IMG/VR virus record: IMGVR_UViG_3300023108_000087
Span: 1-33,649 of that record
DNA: 33,649 bases
Origin: a virus
Direction: 5' to 3' (one strand)
Shown here: positions 24,162 through 30,431 of the stretch, one piece after another
How the letters are laid out: the number at the start of each line of letters is the position of its first letter
How positions within the stretch are numbered: position 1 is the first letter of the stretch
Program-made: the position numbers and the translations under genes
Notes under the pieces: generated by a model
The model's database searches: none
What the model saw: the letters and a program-made list of their open reading frames with translations, nothing else
What the model was told of the DNA's origin: nothing

Positions 24162-24635
24162 ATGAAGAAGATTAAGAAGTTGACTAATCCAGATAAACGG
24201 CCATATTCAGGTATATTTAAACCTTTGAACCCTCAAAAATATAAAGGTAATGTAAACAACATTATTTATCGTTCAAGTTGGGAAAAACGTTTTATGGGTT
24301 ATTGTGATAAGAATAAAGATGTATTAGAATGGGGTAGTGAAGAAATAGCAATTTACTATCGTTCTATTGATAATCGGTCACATAGATATTTTCCTGATTT
24401 CTATATGAAAGTAAGGCAATCAAATGGTACATTTAAAAAGTTCATTGTAGAGATTAAACCTAAAGCACAAACTCGTAAACCTAAAAAACCTTTACGAGAA
24501 AGCCGTACATATAAAAACGCATTGTTAACTTATGAGAGAAATAGAAGAAAGTGGTCTACAGCGTATGCTTGGTGTTTAAAACGAGATATGAAGTTTGTCA
24601 TACTTACTGAAGACCACCTAAGACTTTTTAATTAA
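24162..24635 (+). CDS. 4: Head completion protein gp4
   Basis: 157 residues from ATG 24162; an in-frame ATG at 24105 would run through the divergent gene's start and is rejected. Motifs IYRSSWEKRFMGYCDKN, EWGSEEIAIYYRSIDNR, SHRYFPDFYM and KFIVEIKPKAQT are those of T4 gp4 (gp50/65). The E-...-FPDFY-...-EIKPK arrangement is a PD-(D/E)XK-like (TnsA-type) nuclease core: D in FPDF, E and K in EIKP. gp4 works after DNA packaging, before tails join the heads. It is the only late structural gene on the plus strand here, with its own leaderless late box, and it ends 4 nt from the convergent DUF262-HNH gene. Confidence 0.92.
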   Translation: MKKIKKLTNPDKRPYSGIFKPLNPQKYKGNVNNIIYRSSWEKRFMGYCDKNKDVLEWGSEEIAIYYRSIDNRSHRYFPDFYMKVRQSNGTFKKFIVEIKPKAQTRKPKKPLRESRTYKNALLTYERNRRKWSTAYAWCLKRDMKFVILTEDHLRLFN

Positions 24636-24639
24636 GCAA

Positions 24640-26208
24640 CTAATAACTTCTGTCACCTTTCTTTTTATTTTTATGTGCATCTTCTAATTCTTTATTTTCG
24701 ATTATTTCTTCTCCACCATCATTATTAGAAATAATGTGTCCAATATCATAGTTATCTTTATTTTCAAGGTAATGAATATCTGATATTGGTCTGCCAAACA
24801 TATCCTCTTTAGTTCCTGAAGTTTTATTAAATACATCATACCAATTTTCTTTTTGTCTTTCGTGTATAAGTTTTATAATACCTCTATCTTTTAAAGTAGG
24901 TATTAAAGTTTTTAATTGTACTTCAATCAAATCAAATCTCTTTTGCATCCGTAAGACATCGGTGGTGCTTTGCATTATATATTTTATACCTTCTCTATCA
25001 TCAATCTTTTTACCGTTTGAATCTACTTTGACATTACCATTTTCATCTAATTCATATTGATTAATACTCATAGATTTTATTTCTTCTTCTATCATCACTC
25101 TAGCAAATTCTTTTCTATCAACCACTGCAACCTTAGTTTTATATTTCTTAAAATCAGAAAATAGTTTTTCTAACACGTTTTGTCCTCTTTCAAATGAGGA
25201 ATTAAATATAAAATGATACTTAATAAGTAAATTCATAGCATTAGCATATTTTGGTATTTTTATATCTGTCAATTGAATACTAGCCAAAGTACCAATTAAT
25301 ATTTTAAGTAAATTATATTCCTCACTATCTAAATGTATTTTTTTCATATATGAAGTAGGATCTTCAAGCATTTTGTAGTACATACTAGCGTCAGGTAACT
25401 TATAATTAGCAGGAGAATTGATATTTTTAATCAAATGTATTGTTTCAAAAATCAACTGAATATGTCCAGCAACACTAAACCCGTACTTACCAGATTTCTC
25501 ACTAATATATTTTGGTGAACATAATGCAGGTAAATTATAATAATATATGATATCGTCTGAAATTTTAAATTTTAAAATATCAAACCAAATTAACCAATTT
25601 TTTCCTGATTGTGTAAATGGATTATTAGTATTGATACCCACAACTAATTTAGCAGCGTTTTTTAAAGATCCTTTAGTGACCACTTTTCCATCAATAACTT
25701 GGTCTAATATAGCATCCTTTTCATCACTTTGTAAATCATTCCAATAAAAATCAGTATAACTATTTCCATTTTCAAATGCGATAGTTCCAGTATATTTAAT
25801 TTTATTATCAAAAAAAGGTACAAGCGCTAATAGTCCTCGACTTTGTCCATCTATTATAAACTCTTCGGCATCTTTATAACCTTCAATTATCTTAATCGCT
25901 CTTTCTATAAATTCAACATTTTCTCCACTTAAAGATATATCGGCTGCCTGATTGAGTGCGTTTAACAATGCCTTTTTTGTTATAAAAATAAATGTTTGTA
26001 ATTGAGAACCACCTTCAAAAACAAAGTTTCCAGTCATATAGGAATTGGCAACTAAAGATGTCCAAACATCTTTTGGTAATATTCTTTGTAATAACTCTGG
26101 TACTGACACTACTCTACCAGATTTTAAATCATTATATAAATTTCTATAAGTATAGTTATCTTTTTTTGTAACTTCTACCTTGTTTTTAATTTTTACCTTA
26201 TTTTTCAT
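24640..26208 (-). CDS. DUF262-HNH (GmrSD-like) protein
   Basis: 522 residues. The N-terminal part has SVPELLQRILPKDVWTSLVA (family pattern iPxxQRxxxW) and FIIDGQSRGLLALVPFF at about 117-133, matching the DGQxR motif of DUF262 (GmrS/SspE-type nucleotide-binding domain). The last 35 residues are HNH-like (DUF1524/GmrD style): DIGHIISNNDGG with His491, Asn505, then HKNKKKG with Asn514. GmrSD enzymes are type IV restriction systems that cut modified DNA; the same pair occurs in SspE. Here they are fused, in a phage. The middle (about 200-450) is helical and unassigned. SD GGAGAG before the ATG; own sigma70 promoter and leader peptide upstream. Target or role not shown by the sequence. Confidence 0.72.
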   Translation of the reverse strand: MKNKVKIKNKVEVTKKDNYTYRNLYNDLKSGRVVSVPELLQRILPKDVWTSLVANSYMTGNFVFEGGSQLQTFIFITKKALLNALNQAADISLSGENVEFIERAIKIIEGYKDAEEFIIDGQSRGLLALVPFFDNKIKYTGTIAFENGNSYTDFYWNDLQSDEKDAILDQVIDGKVVTKGSLKNAAKLVVGINTNNPFTQSGKNWLIWFDILKFKISDDIIYYYNLPALCSPKYISEKSGKYGFSVAGHIQLIFETIHLIKNINSPANYKLPDASMYYKMLEDPTSYMKKIHLDSEEYNLLKILIGTLASIQLTDIKIPKYANAMNLLIKYHFIFNSSFERGQNVLEKLFSDFKKYKTKVAVVDRKEFARVMIEEEIKSMSINQYELDENGNVKVDSNGKKIDDREGIKYIMQSTTDVLRMQKRFDLIEVQLKTLIPTLKDRGIIKLIHERQKENWYDVFNKTSGTKEDMFGRPISDIHYLENKDNYDIGHIISNNDGGEEIIENKELEDAHKNKKKGDRSY

Positions 26209-26236
26209 ATCTCTCCATTATATAAAATTGAATCAT
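26200..26236 (-). CDS. Leaderless 12-codon leader peptide before the DUF262-HNH gene
   Basis: ATG at 26236 lies 6 nt after TATACT and reads MIQFYIMERYEK then TAA. It overlaps the first codons of the DUF262-HNH gene in another frame, and its codons contain the SD GGAGAG of the main gene. Translation of it would cross the main start site. Evidence is geometry only; the peptide may have no role of its own. Confidence 0.4.
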
Positions 26237-26242
26237 ACTAAT

Positions 26243-26271
26243 AGTATATCATAAATTAACGGGATTGTCAA
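26243..26271 (-). promoter_or_regulatory. Sigma70 promoter of the DUF262-HNH gene
   Basis: -35 TTGACA (26271-26266), 17 nt, -10 TATACT (26248-26243). This is a near-perfect host-type promoter, so the gene can be expressed early, independent of the late boxes. Confidence 0.82.
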
Positions 26272-26280
26272 GTATGTATA

Positions 26281-26303
26281 GGGTGTGCTAATACAGCACA
26301 CCC
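26281..26303 (-). terminator. Perfect 9-bp hairpin after gp32
   Basis: GGGTGTGCT-gtatt-AGCACACCC on the minus strand, 25 nt after the gp32 stop and before the DUF262-HNH promoter. No U-tract follows on either strand, so it may block or process gp32 mRNA rather than act as a standard terminator. Confidence 0.5.
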
Positions 26304-26328
26304 CATTTGAGAAAGTGAGAGAGATAGA

Positions 26329-27228
26329 TTAGGAATCGTCCTCAGCAAGTTTACTAAAATACGATAGGTCATCGCTATCGTTGGACTCATCCTCTTTCTC
26401 TACCGAGTTGTTAGAAGACGTTGGTACGTCATTACTGACAGGTGGGAGGTCAATATCTTCAACAGACTCGGTACTTCTTTGTCCAGTAAGTGTCTTATTC
26501 AGTTTCTCTTTGAGTTCATCATAAGATTTAAAATTACTTGGATCAACGAAAGGTTTTAGAGCATATTGAGATTTCCATATTTTGTCAATCTCCTCATCAG
26601 TAGGTTTTACTCTACTTGGTTGCTCAAATTCAGATTTATCATAATTCCAATAACCATCAACTTTTCTGATTTTTAGTTTAAAGTTTGCACCTTCCCAAAA
26701 ATCAAATGGGTTAACAGCCTTCTCATCTTCAAACGCTGGGTTCATTGCTTCTGTAATCTTATCAAAAATCTTTTTACCAAATTTGAATAAAAATACTTTA
26801 CCTTCGTTTTCAGGATGTTTTGGATCAGAAACTACTAGAATATTTGAATAGTAAGATAACTTTCTTTTTCTTTTTCTAGCAATTTCTTTATCTGCTTCAA
26901 TACCAGTATTCCATAGTCTTGTATTTTCTTCAGACACAGGATCTTTTTTGTTTAACGTTGTTAAACTGTTTTCAATATACCATTGACCACCAGGTCCTTG
27001 AAACGCATGATTCCAAACTCTTTGCCATGGCATATCTTCACCTTCAACTGCTGGTAAAAATCTTAGCACGGCATAACCATTACCTGATTTATCAAGTTCG
27101 GGTTTCCATAACCTATCGTCTTGGTATTTGTTTTTCTTTTCTGGTTGTTCGATTGTGTTTTCTAACTTCTTTGTTAGAGCATCAAAGTTGGACTTTGACT
27201 TCTTTAGGGCTTCTAATGCACTTGACAT
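26329..27228 (-). CDS. 32: Single-stranded DNA-binding protein gp32, zinc site lost
   Basis: 299 residues (T4 301). Matches to T4 gp32 include LDKSGNGYAVLRFLP (T4 LDNAGNGQAVIRFLP), KRKLSYYSNILVVSDP (T4 KRKTSYWANILVVKDP), NEGKVFLFKFGKKIFDKI and FWEGANFKLKIRKVDGYWNY. An acidic C-terminal tail (EKEDESNDSDDLSYFSKLAE) recruits replication partners in T4. Where T4 has the zinc ligands (TCSSTHGDYDSCPVC) this protein reads ENSLTTLNKKDPVSEE without cysteines. It coats ssDNA in replication and recombination. SD AAGGAGA is well placed, and an exact late box lies 59 nt upstream. Confidence 0.95.
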   Translation of the reverse strand: MSSALEALKKSKSNFDALTKKLENTIEQPEKKNKYQDDRLWKPELDKSGNGYAVLRFLPAVEGEDMPWQRVWNHAFQGPGGQWYIENSLTTLNKKDPVSEENTRLWNTGIEADKEIARKRKRKLSYYSNILVVSDPKHPENEGKVFLFKFGKKIFDKITEAMNPAFEDEKAVNPFDFWEGANFKLKIRKVDGYWNYDKSEFEQPSRVKPTDEEIDKIWKSQYALKPFVDPSNFKSYDELKEKLNKTLTGQRSTESVEDIDLPPVSNDVPTSSNNSVEKEDESNDSDDLSYFSKLAEDDS

Positions 27229-27285
27229 TGTATGTATCTCCTTGTATATATTGTTGTACGTATTTGTATTAATGTAAGTATAATA

Positions 27286-27384
27286 TTATTTATACTTCTT
27301 TTTTTTATCATTAATAACTTTTTTCACCTTTTCTATAAAGGTAGAAAATCTGTCTAAAATTTTATATAATATTTCATCAAACAT
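27286..27384 (-). CDS. Leaderless micro-gene upstream of gp32 (32 aa)
   Basis: ATG 27384 lies exactly 6 nt after a perfect TTGACA-17-TATAAT promoter. The product begins MFDEILYKILDRFSTFIEKV and ends in INDKKKKYK, an amphipathic basic helix. Its last codons TAT AAA TAA form the late box of gp32. Function unknown. Support is the strong promoter placed directly on its start. Confidence 0.55.
   Translation of the reverse strand: MFDEILYKILDRFSTFIEKVKKVINDKKKKYK
27287..27294 (-). promoter_or_regulatory. Late promoter of gp32
   Basis: The minus strand reads TATAAATAATATTATAC, an exact octamer plus the downstream T4-like TATT. It overlaps the stop codon of the micro-gene. The gp32 leader from it would be about 53 nt with SD AAGGAG. 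Confidence 0.8.
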
Positions 27385-27390
27385 AATCTT

Positions 27391-27419
27391 ATTATAACAG
27401 ATTTAACTCAATCTGTCAA
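27391..27419 (-). promoter_or_regulatory. Consensus sigma70 promoter before gp32
   Basis: TTGACA (27419-27414), 17 nt, TATAAT (27396-27391), all twelve bases consensus. It overlaps the 3' end of the upstream gene. Six nt then ATG of the 32-codon gene. Confidence 0.9.
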
Positions 27420-28263
27420 GCAGCTGTGCCTGACTAATATACTCTAAGTTTATATCTTCTTGTGCTGTAAACACGTCTATTTTACGGTTTGTAGGACTAT
27501 CGTTCAGTTCTTTATTTACTTTGTAAAACTTAATTTTAGGGTTTAACTCCATTAATCTTTTCCATTGTAACTCCCAATTACCTGATGGTGTAGGTTCAAA
27601 TTCTGAAGCAACATAGTTGTCTGTACTTTTGTACATATTATTAACTGTATTTGTATCAGATACTAGATCATGGCCTAACATGTAAATCTCATCTGGTTTT
27701 TCTAGTTTTGAAGCAATGTAACCTGTTGTAGGTCCACATGCCCAACCATCATCAACACCGTCTGGTTCACACTCTCTTATGTCATAAGATTTATCTGGTT
27801 GTTTAATCCAAGAAACATAAACGTGAGCATTGTGTACTTTCTTTTTTATACGTTCTCTATCACCACCTTGCTCTTTGGCCTTTTTAAGAATTGTAACAAT
27901 ACCATCTATTGTAGAGCCGTGTGTAACAAATTCTTGTGACTCACCTTGTTCGTTTGATTTTATTAAATCAAAATCTTTTATATCTTCAAGGTCTTGTATT
28001 GATGCCATACCTTCTACAATACTTTGATATAACATTGTAGGCACTTTTGTCCATGCTCTGAAATAGCATGGTATTTTTTGTGCAATGCCAGAGTGATAAA
28101 CTTCGTGTATCATACCACCATCAACAGCAGTTAATACGTCTATCAATTCGGGATGATCTCTATATATGGCATTACACCCATATAATTTACCATGTGGCTT
28201 TAAAAGACTTAAATCAAAATCTTTTCTACTTTCACCATTGCCAATTAAAAATACTCTATTCAT
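27403..28263 (-). CDS. Conserved phage protein with GNGESR Rossmann-like start
   Basis: 286 residues from ATG 28263; a TTG 8 codons upstream is possible but less likely. It begins MNRVFLIGNGESRKDFDLSL and continues KPHGKLYGCNAIYRDHPELI, a beta-strand, Gly-rich loop and second strand typical of a nucleotide- or sugar-nucleotide-binding fold (DUF115/MAF-like glycosyltransferase relatives share GNGPSxxD). Later ACGPTTGYIASKLEKPDEIY and MLGHDLVSD look like a second half of the same site. Substrate unknown. It overlaps the P-loop kinase gene by 8 nt, so the two are coupled. Confidence 0.55.
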   Translation of the reverse strand: MNRVFLIGNGESRKDFDLSLLKPHGKLYGCNAIYRDHPELIDVLTAVDGGMIHEVYHSGIAQKIPCYFRAWTKVPTMLYQSIVEGMASIQDLEDIKDFDLIKSNEQGESQEFVTHGSTIDGIVTILKKAKEQGGDRERIKKKVHNAHVYVSWIKQPDKSYDIRECEPDGVDDGWACGPTTGYIASKLEKPDEIYMLGHDLVSDTNTVNNMYKSTDNYVASEFEPTPSGNWELQWKRLMELNPKIKFYKVNKELNDSPTNRKIDVFTAQEDINLEYISQAQLLDRLS

Positions 28264-28693
28264 CTTTTTCTCTATAGTCTTCACCAAGAATATCTTTTAA
28301 TATTAATTCAGACCAAGTGTCAGCATCCATTTTTGATACTTTAATATCAAATTTTCTAGGTGGTATAAAGTATTGATTAGTATCCTCATATCTACCTTCT
28401 TCAATTGTATCCATCCATATAATATAATGAGGTGAAAATAAACGTCTTAATCTAGGTCTTGGACAAATAAAGTCAGCAATAACATAATCATAATCTAAAG
28501 CTAATTTATCTGCTAACTTTTTCATTCTTTTAGTTTGTCTAAGCCTACCTTCAGCAGTAAAGTCCCAATCGTTATGTGCCTCTCTTATCTCATCAGCATT
28601 TAATAATGGTGCCTCTAATTTATCTGCTAACATTTTCGCCAATGTAGTTTTACCAGAACCTGGTAGACCCATAACTAAAATTATTTTACCCAT
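28256..28693 (-). CDS. P-loop kinase resembling adenylylsulfate kinase
   Basis: 145 residues. Walker A GLPGSGKTT at 9-17, then LLNADEIREAHNDWDFTAEG (APS-kinase-like D-x-x-R plus an FT-x-E-G-R-x-R-Q segment), DYVIADFICPRPRLRRLF and YIIWMDTIEEGRYEDTNQYF. It is shorter than bacterial CysC (about 200), and the ISP motif of true APS kinases reads ICP here. Small kinases of this type occur in T4-like marine phages; phosphorylation of a sulfate- or sugar-nucleotide, or of nucleic-acid ends, is possible. It overlaps the upstream and downstream genes by a few bases. Confidence 0.65.
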   Translation of the reverse strand: MGKIILVMGLPGSGKTTLAKMLADKLEAPLLNADEIREAHNDWDFTAEGRLRQTKRMKKLADKLALDYDYVIADFICPRPRLRRLFSPHYIIWMDTIEEGRYEDTNQYFIPPRKFDIKVSKMDADTWSELILKDILGEDYREKDE

Positions 28694-28946
28694 TACTTTC
28701 TCTTGTTATTAAATTATCAGGTTTATCAATAGGCATGCCAGTTCTATCAAACCATTTGTTTTTTACATTATATACATGACTCATTGTACCATTAGATAGT
28801 TTGATTGATCTTTTATCAATCTTACCATCATAACTTGTGCCATCTTTTAAAATTAGATTTAGTGTGCCATGTAGATTTTGATATATTCTATCTATTGTTT
28901 TATCGCCTATTTTATTTGACTCAGGTGTTACTGGTTTTTCACTCAT
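28686..28946 (-). CDS. Unknown protein between gp59 and the kinase (86 aa)
   Basis: Begins MSEKPVTPESNKIGDKTIDR, then LHGTLNLILKDGTSYDGKID (beta-strand hairpin) and ends NLITRESNG. Probably a small beta domain. I know no family for it. ATG overlaps the gp59 stop (ATGA), SD GAGGTG is in the end of gp59, and its stop overlaps the kinase start, so it is translated as part of the gp33-gp59 operon. Confidence 0.7.
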   Translation of the reverse strand: MSEKPVTPESNKIGDKTIDRIYQNLHGTLNLILKDGTSYDGKIDKRSIKLSNGTMSHVYNVKNKWFDRTGMPIDKPDNLITRESNG

Positions 28947-29545
28947 ACAAACACCTCTTTCATAATAAATTTACATTTTGTTAAATTGAAATTAACAAAT
29001 GGTTTTAACTTGGCAATCTTAAATGACTTTTCAGGCCAGATAATAGTTTCAGCAATTTCTTTATCCCAATTTTTACAAAACGACAATATCTTATCCAAGA
29101 TGACGAATGTTTGTACTGCGATTTGTTCAGAAAGAAGTAACCGTAACAATCTTGGATGTTGGCCATTAGATATGCGAAAAACATCATCAAAAGAAATCCT
29201 ATCAGCATCAATGACATTACGCAATAATAAGCAATCGTTTCTAAAATTGTATGTAAATGATTGATTAAACTTTTTCCACTTTGTATAGTTTGTTTCTCCA
29301 TCAGCTCTAACTAAGTTTCCTATCCATGTTTTTGAATTATGAAAGAAATTACAGACAAAATATTCTAACATTTCTTCCTTATTGTATTTAGTTGTAAGTT
29401 TATGAAAGAAAAATCTATCATTACGCTTTAAAAATGTGTTAAAAGATGCATTAACTTTGGCATTGTGTTTGTAAAAATCATAATTAGAGGAAGTGAAGTG
29501 TAGTTTAATAGCCAAATATAATGTGTAAGCTTCATAACTGTTCAT
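28943..29545 (-). CDS. 59: Replicative helicase loader gp59
   Basis: 200 residues (T4 217). AYTLYLAIKLHFTSSNYDFYKHN corresponds position by position to the T4 segment with VYKLYLMIKQHMNGKYDVIK; RNDRFFFHKLTTKYNKEEML matches T4 RRDKYFFQKLSEKYKLKELA; TWIGNLVRADG matches T4 AWIGDISDAD. It is an all-helical protein that loads the gp41 helicase onto gp32-coated forks. Order gp33-gp59 is as in T4 (32-59-33). ATG overlaps the gp33 stop (ATGA), so it is coupled to gp33. Confidence 0.88.
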   Translation of the reverse strand: MNSYEAYTLYLAIKLHFTSSNYDFYKHNAKVNASFNTFLKRNDRFFFHKLTTKYNKEEMLEYFVCNFFHNSKTWIGNLVRADGETNYTKWKKFNQSFTYNFRNDCLLLRNVIDADRISFDDVFRISNGQHPRLLRLLLSEQIAVQTFVILDKILSFCKNWDKEIAETIIWPEKSFKIAKLKPFVNFNLTKCKFIMKEVFV

Positions 29546-29766
29546 ATAGGTAAAACTGCGGTACTTGATTTTTCAACCATGTTCAGTTTTTGTGCCTCTT
29601 CTTTTATTTTTTCTTTAAGTGGTTTGTTTATAAGTGGACCGACAGATGATAAGTCAATATCATTTTCTTCACAGTATTTAATAACTGCATCCATATAAGG
29701 TATTCTTTGTTTCTTAACCATATCTTCTATGATTAAACCAAACTTTTTACTATTCATTAAATTCAT
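29542..29766 (-). CDS. 33: Late transcription coactivator gp33
   Basis: 74 residues (T4 112, lacking the T4 N-terminal 35). KKFGLIIEDMVKKQRIPYMD, then AVIKYCEENDIDLSSVGPLI and LKEKIKEEAQKLNMVE, corresponds to T4 NGFIIEKMVEEFGMSYLEAT, then TAFLEENSIPETQFAKFIPS and IIEKIQSEAIDENLLRPS. gp33 bridges RNA polymerase and the sliding clamp gp45 at late promoters together with sigma gp55. The C-terminus (STAVLPI) is hydrophobic, as the clamp-binding end requires. It starts on the expected transcription start of a perfect sigma70 promoter, so the mRNA is leaderless; a second ATG 3 codons on is an alternative. Confidence 0.85.
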   Translation of the reverse strand: MNLMNSKKFGLIIEDMVKKQRIPYMDAVIKYCEENDIDLSSVGPLINKPLKEKIKEEAQKLNMVEKSSTAVLPI

Positions 29767-29772
29767 ACATTT

Positions 29773-29801
29773 ATTATATCATTTGTGAGTGATTTTGTCA
29801 A
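29773..29801 (-). promoter_or_regulatory. Consensus sigma70 promoter of gp33
   Basis: TTGACA (29801-29796), 17 nt, TATAAT (29778-29773), 6 nt, ATG at 29766. The -35 hexamer begins directly at the end of the tmRNA pseudoknot. Confidence 0.9.
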
Positions 29802-30036
29802 GCCTGTTTCTGTTACTCGGTACAGGCAAACCGTTTAGCAGTATTAAGCTGCCATCGCTAAATTGTTAGCATTTATAAGATGACTTTACGTTGTCAGCGA
29901 TTAAACTCCAGTAAGTTTTAACTGTATGTCGAACCTATTTCCACCCCTTAAATTTCATTGTTTAAATGGTGGAGTGGTTGGGTATTGCACCCAAGTCCAT
30001 ATCAGGTATTTTCTTACCTTCAACGTTTAATTCGGT
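29797..30036 (-). ncRNA. ssrA: Permuted two-piece tmRNA (ssrA)
   Basis: Order on the minus strand: acceptor piece (about 30036-29967), 19-nt spacer (29966-29948), coding piece (29947 to about 29797). The acceptor stem pairs GGGGTGG (29947-29941) with CCACTCC (29977-29971), 7 pairs with one G-U, then A and an encoded CCA. T-arm TTGGG-TGCAATA-CCCAA. D-loop motif AATAGGTTCGAC. P2 pairs CAG/CTG, CTTAC/GTAAG and GTTTAAT/ATTAAAC across the two pieces. The tag frame ends GCT AAC AAT TTA GCG ATG GCA GCT TAA (29870-29844), giving ANNLAMAA; its upstream start is uncertain. The stop lies in a GCAG/CTGC hairpin as in E. coli. A pseudoknot follows: CGGT/ACCG plus GCCTGT/ACAGGC. Function: rescue of stalled ribosomes with SmpB and tagging for proteolysis. 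Confidence 0.92.
29844..29870 (-). other. tmRNA proteolysis-tag frame
   Basis: Encodes ...ANNLAMAA then TAA, ending in two alanines like other SsrA tags. The frame stays open upstream for five more codons (SHLIN) to an in-frame TAA, so the resume codon may be earlier than the first Ala. Confidence 0.7.
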
Positions 30037-30356
30037 ATGTACAAATCAAATGTATGAAACAATAAACATCTTTCACTAGCATTTGGTACATCTATTGTAG
30101 CTGTAGTTTGTCCACTTTCACTGTTTACATAATAAGTTATCATATAAACAGGTTTACCAGTTTCTACCATACCTTCTCTTCCTAAGGATATATTTGACGG
30201 TTTAAAACTATAATGATTTAAATAACTGTCGATATATTCTGATGAAGCACATAATACTGGTGCTTGTGTCATATAATATTCACCAAGATGTTCTTCATGG
30301 TCTGCATATGCTACACTAGCAATTAATAAACTTAAAACTATTAATATTTTTTTCAT
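30027..30356 (-). CDS. Secreted protein of unknown function (109 aa)
   Basis: Clear signal peptide MKKILIVLSLLIASVAYA with cleavage after AYA, leaving about 91 residues. Two cysteines (one in APVLCASSEY, one in ERCLLFHTF) could form a disulfide in the periplasm. The mature part is beta-rich (MITYYVNSESGQTTATIDV). No family recognised. SD AAGGGA is well placed. A late box lies about 80 nt upstream (30437-30444). Its stop codon lies in the sequence that forms P2 of the tmRNA acceptor piece, so mRNA and tmRNA are probably cut from one transcript. Confidence 0.7.
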   Translation of the reverse strand: MKKILIVLSLLIASVAYADHEEHLGEYYMTQAPVLCASSEYIDSYLNHYSFKPSNISLGREGMVETGKPVYMITYYVNSESGQTTATIDVPNASERCLLFHTFDLYIPN

Positions 30357-30431
30357 AATTCCCTTTAGCTGTTAAGGTCGCAAGTAGGATAAAATAACTC
30401 ACCTTTTTAATTAATTCGACTATTGACTTTA

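Noticed and set aside
28264-28287. TTG start at 28287 for the GNGESR protein
   Set aside because: ATG 28263 gives the usual M-N-R-V-F-L-I-G-N-G start; the extra residues come from the kinase-gene overlap.
28986-29301. Two frames of 92-98 codons overlapping gp59 on both strands
   Set aside because: gp59 matches T4 along its length in the chosen frame; the others are shadows.
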